Of a stretch of DNA of 64,000 nucleotides, positions 11,814-23,800 are shown in pieces. Below the pieces are notes generated by a model, which was given only the letters and a program-made list of their open reading frames with translations, was not told the origin of the DNA and made no database searches. Source of the stretch: Rhyacichthys aspro (taxonomy: Eukaryota > Chordata > Actinopteri > Gobiiformes > Rhyacichthyidae); the NCBI GenBank assembly GCA_036850595.1, contig CM072152.1, positions 8,203,640-8,267,639 of the forward strand, read 5' to 3'. Both the position numbers and the translations under genes were made by a program. Position 1 is the stretch's first letter; each line of letters begins with the position of its first letter.

Positions 11814-14800
11814 GTAAGTTGTTTACTGAACATTTCTTACATTTAATTCAACTCCGAAAACCTTTGAACTATTTCTCGTTGGCGTGCTAGCCTCAAGAGG
11901 CTACTTGTTTGGCGTGTGGGGATTAGCTTGTTACACGACTCCAATAGCTTTGATTGAACTTCACATGTGCTTCCCAGCGACTTTTCAGCCTACAAACTAA
12001 TGAAGAGACTTGTTTTTGTTGTCCACAGTGATTCAGGTGAATTTGCTAGGTGTTGTTAGCCAGTTAGCTTCCTGGCTACACTTCAGGGTCCTGTGGCTGT
12101 GTGTTGGTAAAGTAGAGGGACAGGCATCTGTAGCTTGCCGCTGTTATCCCGTATGGGGCCCAGATGGGGGAAGCTGGCGACTCACTCAAGTGACTTTTCT
12201 TCCTCTGATGGGGCAATCACAGGGTCATGTGCTCCCCTCTTTTTACCTCTTTTCTGGCTCTTTTTGATCGATCACCCTTGGCAAAGGTTTCATGCGTTTA
12301 TTAACAGGCTTCTCTGTATTCCTTCTTTTTAATTTTGTTATCTACTTTCTCAGTGATTATTGGTAATGCTTGAAACAACATTGCTGCTGGGCAATATGTG
12401 TACATAAAATTTTACAGAATCAGTGGAATGATATAGTCTCACTGTGAAAAGGTGACTTAACAACTAAAGAATGTGTGTACTGAGGAGAGTCACTGAACTG
12501 GAAGTGTCTGACATTTATGAATGTTATTTCACAAGGCGCTGAAGGTTTTCCATGTGTGTACTTTACAAATCAGGGAGCGTGATTATTCTTAGGGTGTTCC
12601 CTTCTCACATTTCATTTATTTTGCTTTGTCAAACAGTCAACCTTTTGTTACTGTTTTTTCCCCCACTGTTTATGTCCTGATATGTTTGTCCTGCTTAATG
12701 TTTTTTCTCACTTGTACTTTGTCAGCATATAGAGTATGATTAAAATGGGCCAATATGACCAGCCAGTATAGGAATTTTTCTGTTTTAGGCAAATGAAAAT
12801 AGATTGACATATGACCTATTGCAGACAAAATGACAATAAATTCTGATTTATGTTTTATCAGACTGAATTGTGTCAAAGTTAATAGAAATCATGGTATGCA
12901 CAGATTTTTTCCCCTCTTAATAATATACAATGTCATATCTTTCAGCTTTACTAATGGAAATTATTCACCTTAGCTCTATGTCCGACAGATTTCTGGCTGT
13001 GTATAGCTGTTGTTTATGCTACCCTGATGCCACCCACATTCAAACACATGCACCCTACCCCCAGTCAGTGCCAGTTGCTTACTACAAGTGGTGTGAAAAG
13101 GCAAGGAGCAGTGACACACTGACTTTACCAGTTAATTTAGGCATGGCAGCTTGTCAACAAATAGATCTCAGTGTTGACATTTCAGGATAGATTTAAAAGA
13201 TAATAAAAGAGATCACGTGCCGCGGAGAGATCCACTGTGACACATTGAAATTCTCACCTGATGTCCGTGGCTAAGACTCGTGACACTAATCCTGGATTGA
13301 AGTCTGCCTTGGGGCAATACTTCTCTCCTTGTTCCTGTCACAAGCCAATGGCCATCAGCGGAACAGACACTGACTTTACAATCTGTTACATTCCTCAAAG
13401 CAATGTAGCGCTTCTGCTTGCTCACTCTGCCTCATCATGTTGTCCGTCTTTTCTCCCATGCCTCTTTTTTTTGATTTCCCCTCAGGAATGTGACCTCTTG
13501 TGACCTTGACCGGCCCTCTGAGGGATTTTGCACACTTGGAGGGATCTCTATAGGGCCCTGGGGCCTTTTCATAAGAGACACTCTGTTAGATGATTGCAAA
13601 CTAGCCTAAAATGGACACACCTTTGACTCAAATATGCTTCTTTTTAGACCTCCAAATTCTTTACTCTTTAGTCTCTTTGACCACTTTCTATTGCTTTTCT
13701 CTGATCAATTGTCATTCCGAGGTAGGCTTTGGTGGCCGTTTTTCCCTTTTATCCCTTTTTGCATCACTTTCCTTTGATGGATACTTAGTCTCTGAGCTAT
13801 GACAATCCGTCTGTTCACCTCCCTCCCTCTTCCCAGCCTTTTCTTTTCACTACCCACTAAGGTCATTATTGGAATGCGGGTTTGGCGTTCACAGCTAATC
13901 GATAACAATGTTGCGCTACCTGACAAAAGGCCACGCTTTGAATACAGAGGAGATTTTGGGGAGTCCTAGGCATGATTGGAATGTTTTTATCATTACTAAA
14001 AGTTCCTTGAGCCCCAAGACATAGTATTGTTCCATTCAATGTCCAGCTTATTTTGCTGACGGTGGAACTTTTTTTTTTTTTTTTTTTTAAGGCAACCTTA
14101 AGGTTTGTGTCATGCTGTAGTAATGTTAAGGCTGGATAAAATTCAGAGCAGTCTTTGCTTTTTCGACCTAAAACAAAAAATATAGTTTGATATGATTGAT
14201 AGTATTCTACAATATACAATATTAAAGGAAAACAAGTCAGCTTAATTTACAAAATGTGCCGGTGTTGCCAGTTAAAGTGGTTAATCAGGGCAAAAAGAAA
14301 TCCTCTTTCCTTTGGAGTTAATCCATGTTGCTACTACCAAACCTCAGCTTGTTGCCTTTGGAGCCTTGGGGTGTGAGTCCATTTGTCGCATCTTGTTGGA
14401 ATGTGACTGGTTTAGCCCCCCTTCAATCATTTGCACGAGAATGAGCTTGGCTTTTTTAAGGAAGTTTTTTTTTGTCTTTTTTTGCATGATGGGGTGCACT
14501 GAATGCCTGTGCAGTGAAAAGAACACGGGGAAGGAGGGAGGAACCGGGGAGCATGATAAATAGTATCACTAGGATGTAATAATGGTTCCTGCATTGCTGT
14601 CCGCTGGTCTATAAAATCCCTTTGGGCCATGGAATGTTGGCACGGAGAGAGGAGGTTTTTTGTCCTTCCTGCCTGGGATGGAGTGCAGTCGAGAATCTGA
14701 TTCCCCCCTGCCTCCACCCGTCCCGACCGCCACATACTCTGGCACTTGTAACAGGAACTATATGAATGCATTTGGGGCAGAAGTCAACCATTAAATCCCC

Positions 14801-17800
14801 GCTGTGTTGTTATATCACTTCGGCAAAACATTTCTAGGACTGAGCTAGATTTACAAGAAACTGCAGGTGTGTTCAACCATTTTTGACCCCTTGCAGCAAA
14901 ATAATGTGAGTAAGTTGAAAAGCATGCGCACAAGCTAAAGCTACCAGACCAGTTTCTTCACTTTCACCTCCCCCACTCTGCCAAAGAAAGGCTGTTGTGG
15001 CTTTGTGGTGCGATAGTCAGGACATAGAGAAGATGGAATATGAGCGCCGTTGTGTTTCCATTGGGGAGAGGTATCATCGAGCCTGGAGGAAGGCTGTTTG
15101 ATGTCAGGCTGAAGCCCTCTGTCCCAGGACGCCCTGTCATAAGAAATCAGATGGATGTTCCAGGCCCCAAGCCAGGCTCCTAGCAAATGTCAGTGATGAT
15201 GCACACAAGTGACTTTTCCCAAGCAGGGAATTTTAACAACCAAATACAATTTCAAGCAATCCTAATGTTCATAGATTAGTGCTTGCCACAAGTTGATTTG
15301 ATCAGTGTTTTAAAAGCTTAGTATTCTACTAAAGAATTGATTCTAGAACAGTCCTCCCCATGGCGGTGTTTTCATAATTTCTCGTAATTTCCAGTACAAA
15401 CTTTGACAGAATAATTCCCAAGAGATCATAGAGAGCCCTCGGGTGGTTTGAGGGTTTCCCCTCACTCAGACATCCTTCCTGACAAATGTCTCAGTAATGC
15501 AGTGGCTCTTTGATGTGGTTTGTTCATGTGTATGTGTGTATTTGGAGGCAAATGTGGCCCAGTATTAATGTATTTGTGCATCTAACTGCTTTTACTATTC
15601 ACCAAAGCTACTTTTTTGTTACAAAGTGTGAATGGCCCAGTCATACTTACCTTTTAATATGGTAGCTATAATTGCAGAAGATGACAAAGCTGATAACAAA
15701 AACAATAATTCAAAACCTTAACACAATATAATCTTGTTTTCATTGTGATGACTTCAGGACAAGAATATCATATACTGGTGTCTCAGTACGCAAGAATTTT
15801 AACTGATGTGGCCCACCTTGCCCTGCAGTGTGAACACCAACTTTCTACACCCCTGTTACTGTATGGAGCAGTGTGTGAGGTCTTCATCTGTGCAGTAGAC
15901 CACCAAAGGCTTAGTAAGCCAACCCACATGGGCACCACACTCACTAAGACTATTGTCAACAAAACAACACAGGCTGCCTTGTAGCTTTTTAAATCTACAC
16001 CATTAGCTCTGCTTTACTTCTGTTTTGTAGCCTTTAAAATATTTAGACATCTTTGAGTATAGGTTGAAAGTTGCTTACTTTATTGGGTTATTTACCAACA
16101 GCTTGTCTTTACAATGGGAATACTACTACTGGCTTAAAAATGATCATTAGTTATATCTAACAGGACATGATGGCGCAAATGTGCCCAAATTTAACAACAT
16201 TTAATTCTTTTCTAGAGAAAGCTGTATCTTGCTCCCACCAGGGCTGTTTGTTATGACATTAGCACATCCCCTGAAAGTTTGGTCCTAATAGTGTGGGTGC
16301 ATCGAGTGCCTTAGCTTGTTTCTTGAGAAGATAGGAATGTGGTGGCTTTCTGCGGAGCCAAGGTCTTGGCTTTTTAACAGACCCAAATTGAGAGATGCAT
16401 TCCTTCGCTTGCCACACTCAGTAGCAGCACTTATGCCTTCATATGGTGTTTCAGGGTTAGAGTGGATTCAAGTGTGAAAAATCTGTGTTATATAATAGGG
16501 AAGTTATTTTATCGCACAAACATTTTACTTCTGTGTTCCTTTTACTATGGCTCTAATGACATTAAAGTTCCCTGAATGAGAGTTGTTGTGGCTAATTTTC
16601 CACTTCTAATAGAAGGACATCCTCATTCATCCGGACATCTTGGCTGTTTACAGCATAATTCATGTGTGCTGGCATTTAGTGAAGAGGATGTTTCCTGTTT
16701 TCCTGCCATTTTAAGCCTTAAGCCGATCCTGTTGGTGATAATAACTCTCCAGTAGTGTACATTTAGTCTATTTGGCTGCAATGTCTTTGATCCAAGGCAG
16801 TGATACGCTTCCCCGAGGGACTGACTTCAAAGAGTTGGAACACAAGAGACGGGAAGACATTAAAGCGGCATCACTTCTGTACGAGAACGTGGCACGACTC
16901 GCTGGGGGCAGACTGCTTATTTATATGTCAGATCTGGATTTAGTGATCATGAAAATGTATCCATTTTGTGTGGCTTCATCATTATAAAGGAAAAGACCAA
17001 TAGAGTGGCGTACGAAAAGTAGATAAGATGCCCAAAAACTAGCTTGGGAGAAAATCTGCAGTGTCTGTCGTTCACAAAAAGAGTTGCCTTGATTGGTTCA
17101 GCTGCAACTGTCCAGGTTTAAAATTCAACACTTTCTAAAGCCTGTGGTCCATCTGTAAGCTGCTGGGATCAAAGCTACTGCGTGCTTTGTTGCCACAGAG
17201 TCTCGCATGGTGCTGGTAGCTGGAAACTCTGCTAAAGATAGACACAGTGTAGGTAGAAGGAATCTAGAGGTGGACTGTCAGAGCAAAGCTTGGATTTCAC
17301 CCTTCAGCTCTGTACCAGGTGTTTATGGGAGGGCAAATGAGGCCTACACTGCCAGCAGTCTTACCCAGGACGTCTGTAAAGGTGAGGAACATAATGATCT
17401 CAACATGGACCCCCACATAAGGATCCACATACCGTAAACTGCACCAGCTCCTGAAAACTCTTTGTAGTAAAGTCTCACAGGAGTATTCATTCTTTGGCAG
17501 GGTTGCGTCAGGGGTCACAAGTGCATCTCACAGCAGCTCAGTCGACACGGTTCAAATCCCGCTGCTAGAGTATCGTCTGGCAGCAGGAGGAGCGCCATGG
17601 AGGACAGGCTACAATTCTACGGGGAACCAGAGAAGCTGCAATGAATTGAGTGCATTATACTGTTATCAGTGGTATCTCAGATATATAATAGTTTCTGAAC
17701 TAGAAATCTGTAAAGCCAAACAATGGTTTGATGGCAACAATAATCATCTTTTGGGAAGAGGTCAAGAGATGGCAGACATGACAAAGAATAAGGAAGCACA

Positions 17801-20800
17801 TTCCTGCGCACTGGTGTCCCTTTTCTTCCTTTTCAGAGTTTGATCCTCCTCCACGGTGCTGTGTGAATGGACCAGATGCCTCTCTCTGTGTTGGCAGATG
17901 GAGGGATTGTTTGGGCAGGCTAATGAAGGGAGGCTGCTCCAGGCTTATCCGCCGTTACCTTGGTCATTGATATGCTCTTGAGGCGTCCACTGGCATTGTT
18001 TGGTCTCAAAAGAAGGGACAGAGCCAAAGGCTGGGTGGCGGCTGGCTTGACAGACTGCCTTTCAGGGAATGTGGACAATCGGGGCCTGGAGGGTTTAGGA
18101 CTTCCAGGAGATAAACAAGGATAAAACCAGACAATTACCACCACATCCTTGACTCAAATGTGTCATGGTTGTTAGCTTTCTTTGCCATTTATCTTGAAAA
18201 AAGTTTCCAAATATTGTCTTGTTTTAATTAGTGTCTTGACTTTTAGTTAGTAACAACTAACTGGGGTGTAAAATTATTGTCTTGGTTGTCACAGATTAAA
18301 ATTATTAACAGAAGTACTCTTTATTTAAAAGTCAATAAAAAGTGGTCGACTCCATTCCAGCAACATTGGCACATTGTATGTTGTTGTTTGTTAATGGTAC
18401 AAGGCGGAAATCCCTGAAATCCATGTGGTTAACTAAAATCTTTGGTTTGGCTGTGTTCCACTCCTGGCTGCTTATCAGCTGCTTCACATTAGGCAGATTT
18501 TATGAGGTTTGGAATGACTTTTAAGAGGACAAAATGGTGACCTGATGAGGCAAAGGTGGCTTTTTTAAAATGGCTGACAGAGGATGTGGTCAGCTGCTTG
18601 ATAAAACAGTTGACCAAACACCACGAGGCTAAATGAGACATAATGCTACTGTTGGTTCTGACATTTCAAAATTCCCATAGTGTCAAGCCACTACACCGCA
18701 GAACTCTGAATTACAGGTCACTTAGTGATTTGTAAGACTTAATTATATGTGTTTTCATTCTAATAAGCCCAAAACAAGAAGAACCTCTGGTTAAGTTGGA
18801 GTGAGCTCTTGAGTCAAGTGGTCCAAATTTACATATCAAGCTTCTACTTTGCGATATCTCTGTGGTACAACACATTGGAATCTTTGGCATGCCATTTATA
18901 CATTTATTTCAAAACATTAATATAAGATTTCCAAGATATTTTGCTGTAAAATACTCCATAGTCTCATTAAAACCACTACATGTTGTTCATGTTTTCCCAA
19001 ACTCAGAACATATCAGCAGTATTGACTCTTTCTTGATACTCTCGCAGCCTTTGTGTTTATGTGACCTCCCTTTTAAACCGCATGCTTTCGAGCACGTAGC
19101 CAGAGTGAGCTGCTCCCACCAGGGCTGTTTGTTATGCTCACATTACACTGCCATAAGGGCGTGTGTCATGTTATGTTTGACTTGGATAATATTACTGTAT
19201 GTATTTTAATTCTCGAGTTTGTGTCAAATGAAGACTTAATCCACAGAAGGCCGATCAAAGCTAGTTCTTGACCCTCTGATCGCTCCTTGTTGGCCATTAA
19301 AATCTCCAGGAGGCTGATTTTCATGCAGACTCGGTTGCATAACCTCAGCTCTGGCACCGGCTGCAGGCTCCTGTGTTCTTTCGCTTTACCAGTCCGGGCT
19401 GGTTTAGATAATGGCTGGTTCAGAGTGTGCCTGTGGAGTAGTTTTGCAAACCAAGATTAACATGACCTCAGACTTTTTGAGACTTTATTTGAGCTAAATT
19501 TAAGACTGCTGGATTTGGGTTGTTGCCATAGGGCTGCATGATATTTAATCTTCAATATTTGTTTAGCCCCTTTTGGCACAGTCAGCTGAATTGCATTCAA
19601 GTACATAATGGGACTAACTTTTATTGGTGACTTTTTCATTTGGTTGATTCAGAGGTGCCTGTGAATGTTTGTCACGTGGAAAACCATCATATTAATGCAG
19701 TTCAAGAAGTGTAACGATGTGACAACAAATTGGCAATATATTGTTCAATCCTACAGTGCACGGCTTATTTTCCTAGACTGCCAACATCAGATTGAAAGAA
19801 ATCCCCTTTCTCTGTCTGTCCTGCTGAATACAAACCTTACCTGTCAGGACAAGTCCCTGTGTACCTTCAGGACGGTATGCTGTGTTTTTTTCAAAGCTCC
19901 TCAGTCAGCGTAGAGCTAACAAGACTTCTTTGAGCTCAGTCAGGGGTAAGCAAAAAGTATGTTGACTCTACTGGATACTGACAGGAAAAATTAATCGACA
20001 ATGAAGTTAAGAGCATAAAAACTCTGGTGGTTTTTTGATGCCCCTTTTAGGCACATTTGTTTTTATATCCACTACAAAGATAATGTGCCCATGGGTGCTG
20101 TAAAAGCTAAAAGTAAAAAGCCTATGACTCACGCTGGTTGACTAAGCCTGACTCAGATGAATCAGTTTCATGTGTTGAATGTGTGTGATTCCTACAATGT
20201 GACTCAGGAGGCTTGTAGAAACTTGCCGCAGCAGTCAACCTGCATCTGATTGGAAACAAGGAATGAAGAGCCAGTAGTCACCATTTTACAGCTATAAGGA
20301 TTACTTTTTCTAAGGAAAGGACACTCTCGAACACACTGTGACCATGTGCAGAGTTTAAATGAGCACATAATGGAGGATTTATTGCTTTTCAAACTGTTTC
20401 TTCATGAGAAAATCAAAGCCACACACAGTGAGTGGAATACAAAAATAAGTTTATTAAGGACCCAAACTAAGAATCACATCATGGGAGTTTGTAAAAGTAA
20501 AATGGCCACTCTTGTTGTGCAGTTACAATAGGGCATTCCCTCCCCTCCTTAAGGTCATAAAAGGTCCTTTTTTTTCTTAAGAAGAGGTGCAGAGGATTAC
20601 CTTCAAACACACTTGGTTACTATGCCAAGTATTTGAGAACACACATAATGCTGGGAGGCCCCGGGCAAGCTCAGCCACTAGTTAACCCTCAAAATTAAGA
20701 CCCCCTTTAACAAGACTCAGATGGAAGTAATTATGAGGTGAGCTCATGATGTCAACAGAGCGGTGTGTGTGAACAGGGATGTGGTGGGATGCCCAGGCAA

Positions 20801-23800
20801 GACTCCAACGTGATTTGTGGTCGTTCTCGGGTAAAAGGAAGGATTACTGAGAAATACCCAGGGAGTGTTTCTGTTTAATATGTTATGTTGCCTTATTTGT
20901 GACATCAGTTACTTCGGTAATAAGGAAATGAAAACTATATTTATTGAATAAAATGAGAATCACAATCAAAAGAGAATGACTTCCCATAGAGAGGATTTGT
21001 TTCGCTTTAATAGGTCAACCAGTACCAAGTATCAGTCATGTGTGTCCTTCGTGGGGGGTGGTGTTGGATCATGTGACACCTTTAGGGAAGGCCAGAAACA
21101 TGGTGGACTACTGTGGATCCATTGTTGTTAAAAGATGTTGTCCTACTTCTGTGGTTCTACAGTTTTGACGGGAAATTCATTCTGTTGCTGGTTGTTGCTG
21201 GAATTTGTCTTGGTAGCAGCCATATTGGGAAGGTCAAAAGAGTAAGTGAGATAGATGTACTGTATTTCTGGGTGTCAATGTTCAAGTCTATGTGCAAGAC
21301 TGGCTTATATAGCTTGTTAATTCATTTGGCTAACTAATAACTTGCACATCTTCAGAAAATTACTGTATTGCTCCCAAAATAATGTATAAGTACAATTTAT
21401 AATATAATTATATAACAGATGACATGAATTAAAATCATCAAATCATGCAACATCTACTTAAAGTAAAATATTAGCCACACAATTTTAACAAAAAGTTAAC
21501 TTTAAACATTTTCAGGGAATATCAATGTTACCAATGTTACCACTGTGTGACTGGCTATAACTTCTTTGTATATTTAAATTCTGAGTCTGAAAAAATAACA
21601 GGCTTTCAATTATTTCTTTCACTGGCTGCTTATACTGTACTGATTGATGGAGGGTGAATCCCATTAGTGACTCGACATGATCCACAGCGCAAACAAAAGA
21701 AGCTGGCCTTAAGCTTTTCTCACCTCGTCTCACCTCCACGAGCCTGTGCTTAGTGTAACGCTGATTAGTGCCTGTGTGTGTCTGTCCTGTACACACTGCG
21801 TTTTAATCCCATTCACACCGCTTACCGAGCAAATGGTCAATGAAATTAAGTGTGCTAATGTGATTAAAGGAGCTCCGCGTGGCTCTTCATTATGCGAAGT
21901 TTCACAGTGATTAGACTGACAGTTGGGGCTAGTCTTTATCAGCGGGCCCACACGCAGATAACTTTTGTCACCCACAAGTCTCGGTCTGCACTTTTAATCT
22001 CAGGGGCAGATGAGTCGGCTCCTACCGGTCGCTGAGTCACCGTCTTAACAAGCAGCAGTGTCACGGTGGTTACAGTCCCTGGACAAAAGGTCAGCCGGCT
22101 GTCTTTGATGTAGAGCTTAAATAACTAGCTGTTAACCCCCATAACTTTTGACATCGGAATTTATTAATTGTCAGTTTGGGAGATCTGAATTTACTAAAAA
22201 GGATAGTAACTTTTTACACTAAGATGTGAGTAAATGTAGTCTAGTTTTTTCCATAGACTGACACAGAGTTTTTGTGTGAAGTCCATTTGTTCATTTATCA
22301 CTCCTTTAATAGGTGATTGATGGATCAGTAACATTCCACAATTTTTCTGGTTTGGAACAAGAACTAACACATGGCTGGTAGGGGGTCACATGACTTTCTA
22401 CTACTGCTGAGCCTGGTTCTATTTAAGTCAATGGGGTGAAAAATTGTTGTTAGTGGAGCAATAATTTATCTCTTTATTCTGTCCACTTTTTTCATTTGAT
22501 TTACAGGCCGACAGAGGCAAACTAAGGATATCGGGAAAAAAGTACATTATGCTACAATTATGTTTAATATTGCAATAATGATATGACAAAAAAAGTGAAT
22601 AAGAATATGTAAGGAAGATCAAGACTAACTTCCATTTGTTAAAGCAAGAGCTAAATTCATATTAAAGCCAGGATTAAGCAGAATGAACTAGGTCCAAACC
22701 AGGACATTTCAAGTTTATTAAATTGATGTTAACGTTATTGCGGCGATTCTTTGCTAAAACATTAGCAACAATATTGCGATTACGACAATATTGCGATAAC
22801 GATACATGTGTAATATATTGTGCAGCCCAAAGAGAACCCCACTTTTATTGTACCTGATTCTGCGTGACATAGCATTTGTAAGTGTTTTGTAGCCATAATT
22901 CTCTGCGTCCAGGAACTTCCCGCAGAGACAATTGTCACAGTAGCCGCGGCAACGACTGGCTCCAGCTAATTTAGGCCTTGCTTTCTTCTCCTCGGCTCTT
23001 GTTGTGTCTCAGTGTATGATATCAAGGCTAGTGAAAGCGGCCCAGTGTGCATTTGGGGCCGATCGTCTGGCATTTTGTTTTTCAGTGAATTAGTAGAAAT
23101 CTGTCGCTTTAAAGCAGTTTAAACAAGCATGTTGTGTTCTTAAAATACTTGATGAGAGTGCCTTTGGGTTGGTAATATATAGGTTTAGTTGTGACTGAAT
23201 TTCCGGATGTCTTGGGCCATATAACTACTGTGCAATTGGGGTCTGTAATGAGTGTTTTTCTCCTCTGCTGCCCTGTTTATATGCCTAAACAGTCCAATGA
23301 AGGCAATATAAGAGTTTTATTTTCACCAAATGTATGGTTTGGAGTAGCATGTAAGCTCTTGCTGATGTCTGGTCGGCGTCGTGATGATGTGGTTTTGATT
23401 CACTCTGTGCTCTGATATGGCTTGCATTGTATGAAACATAAATGTGTTGGTGCGTTTCTCTGACCTCTGTTGTGATTGTGTCCCAGCAGGTGAGGGAGAC
23501 CGAGACATGGATGCCTATGAAGACGACACAGATGGTGGCTCTGTCCACGCATCCGGCCGACCTCGAGTCATCCGGAGACTCACAGAACGGATCAGACTTC
23601 GGCTTCTCAGACGACGAGGATGATGACGACGACTTGTTGTACGATGAAGAGCTCTCTGGATCTGGAGACGGAGGTGCGTCATTACAGATACTTGGCTATG
23701 TCCACACACAACAAAATGTGTCTCTTTTTTTTGGTCACAATTACTAACTTGAAATGTGATTCCTTCCCACAGAAACAACAGTGCCTCCTAAACGAGAGGG

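Larger units (their letters stand above)
11814..23489 (+). other. sdc4: sdc4 intron 1 (about 11.7 kb), no gene seen inside
   Basis: Long first introns are typical of syndecans. I see no convincing coding exon on either strand. It holds a 20-base T run (14069-14088), a DR4 nuclear-receptor-like site (13491-13506, - strand), a 26-bp exact direct duplication (16230-16255 and 19111-19136), a GC-richer island at about 21700-22130, and a decayed hAT-like MITE (about 22518-22832). The many short open frames show no family resemblance. Confidence 0.8.

Noticed and set aside
17515..17570. tRNA-like segment with B-box-like GGTTCAAATCC
   Set aside because: No matching A box or acceptor-stem pairing at the right distance; at best a scrap of SINE.
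19528..19545. GGGCTGCATGATATTT, resembling a MITE terminus
   Set aside because: Only one short end is visible, with no partner or target duplication; a similar scrap near 4008 was rejected for the same reason.
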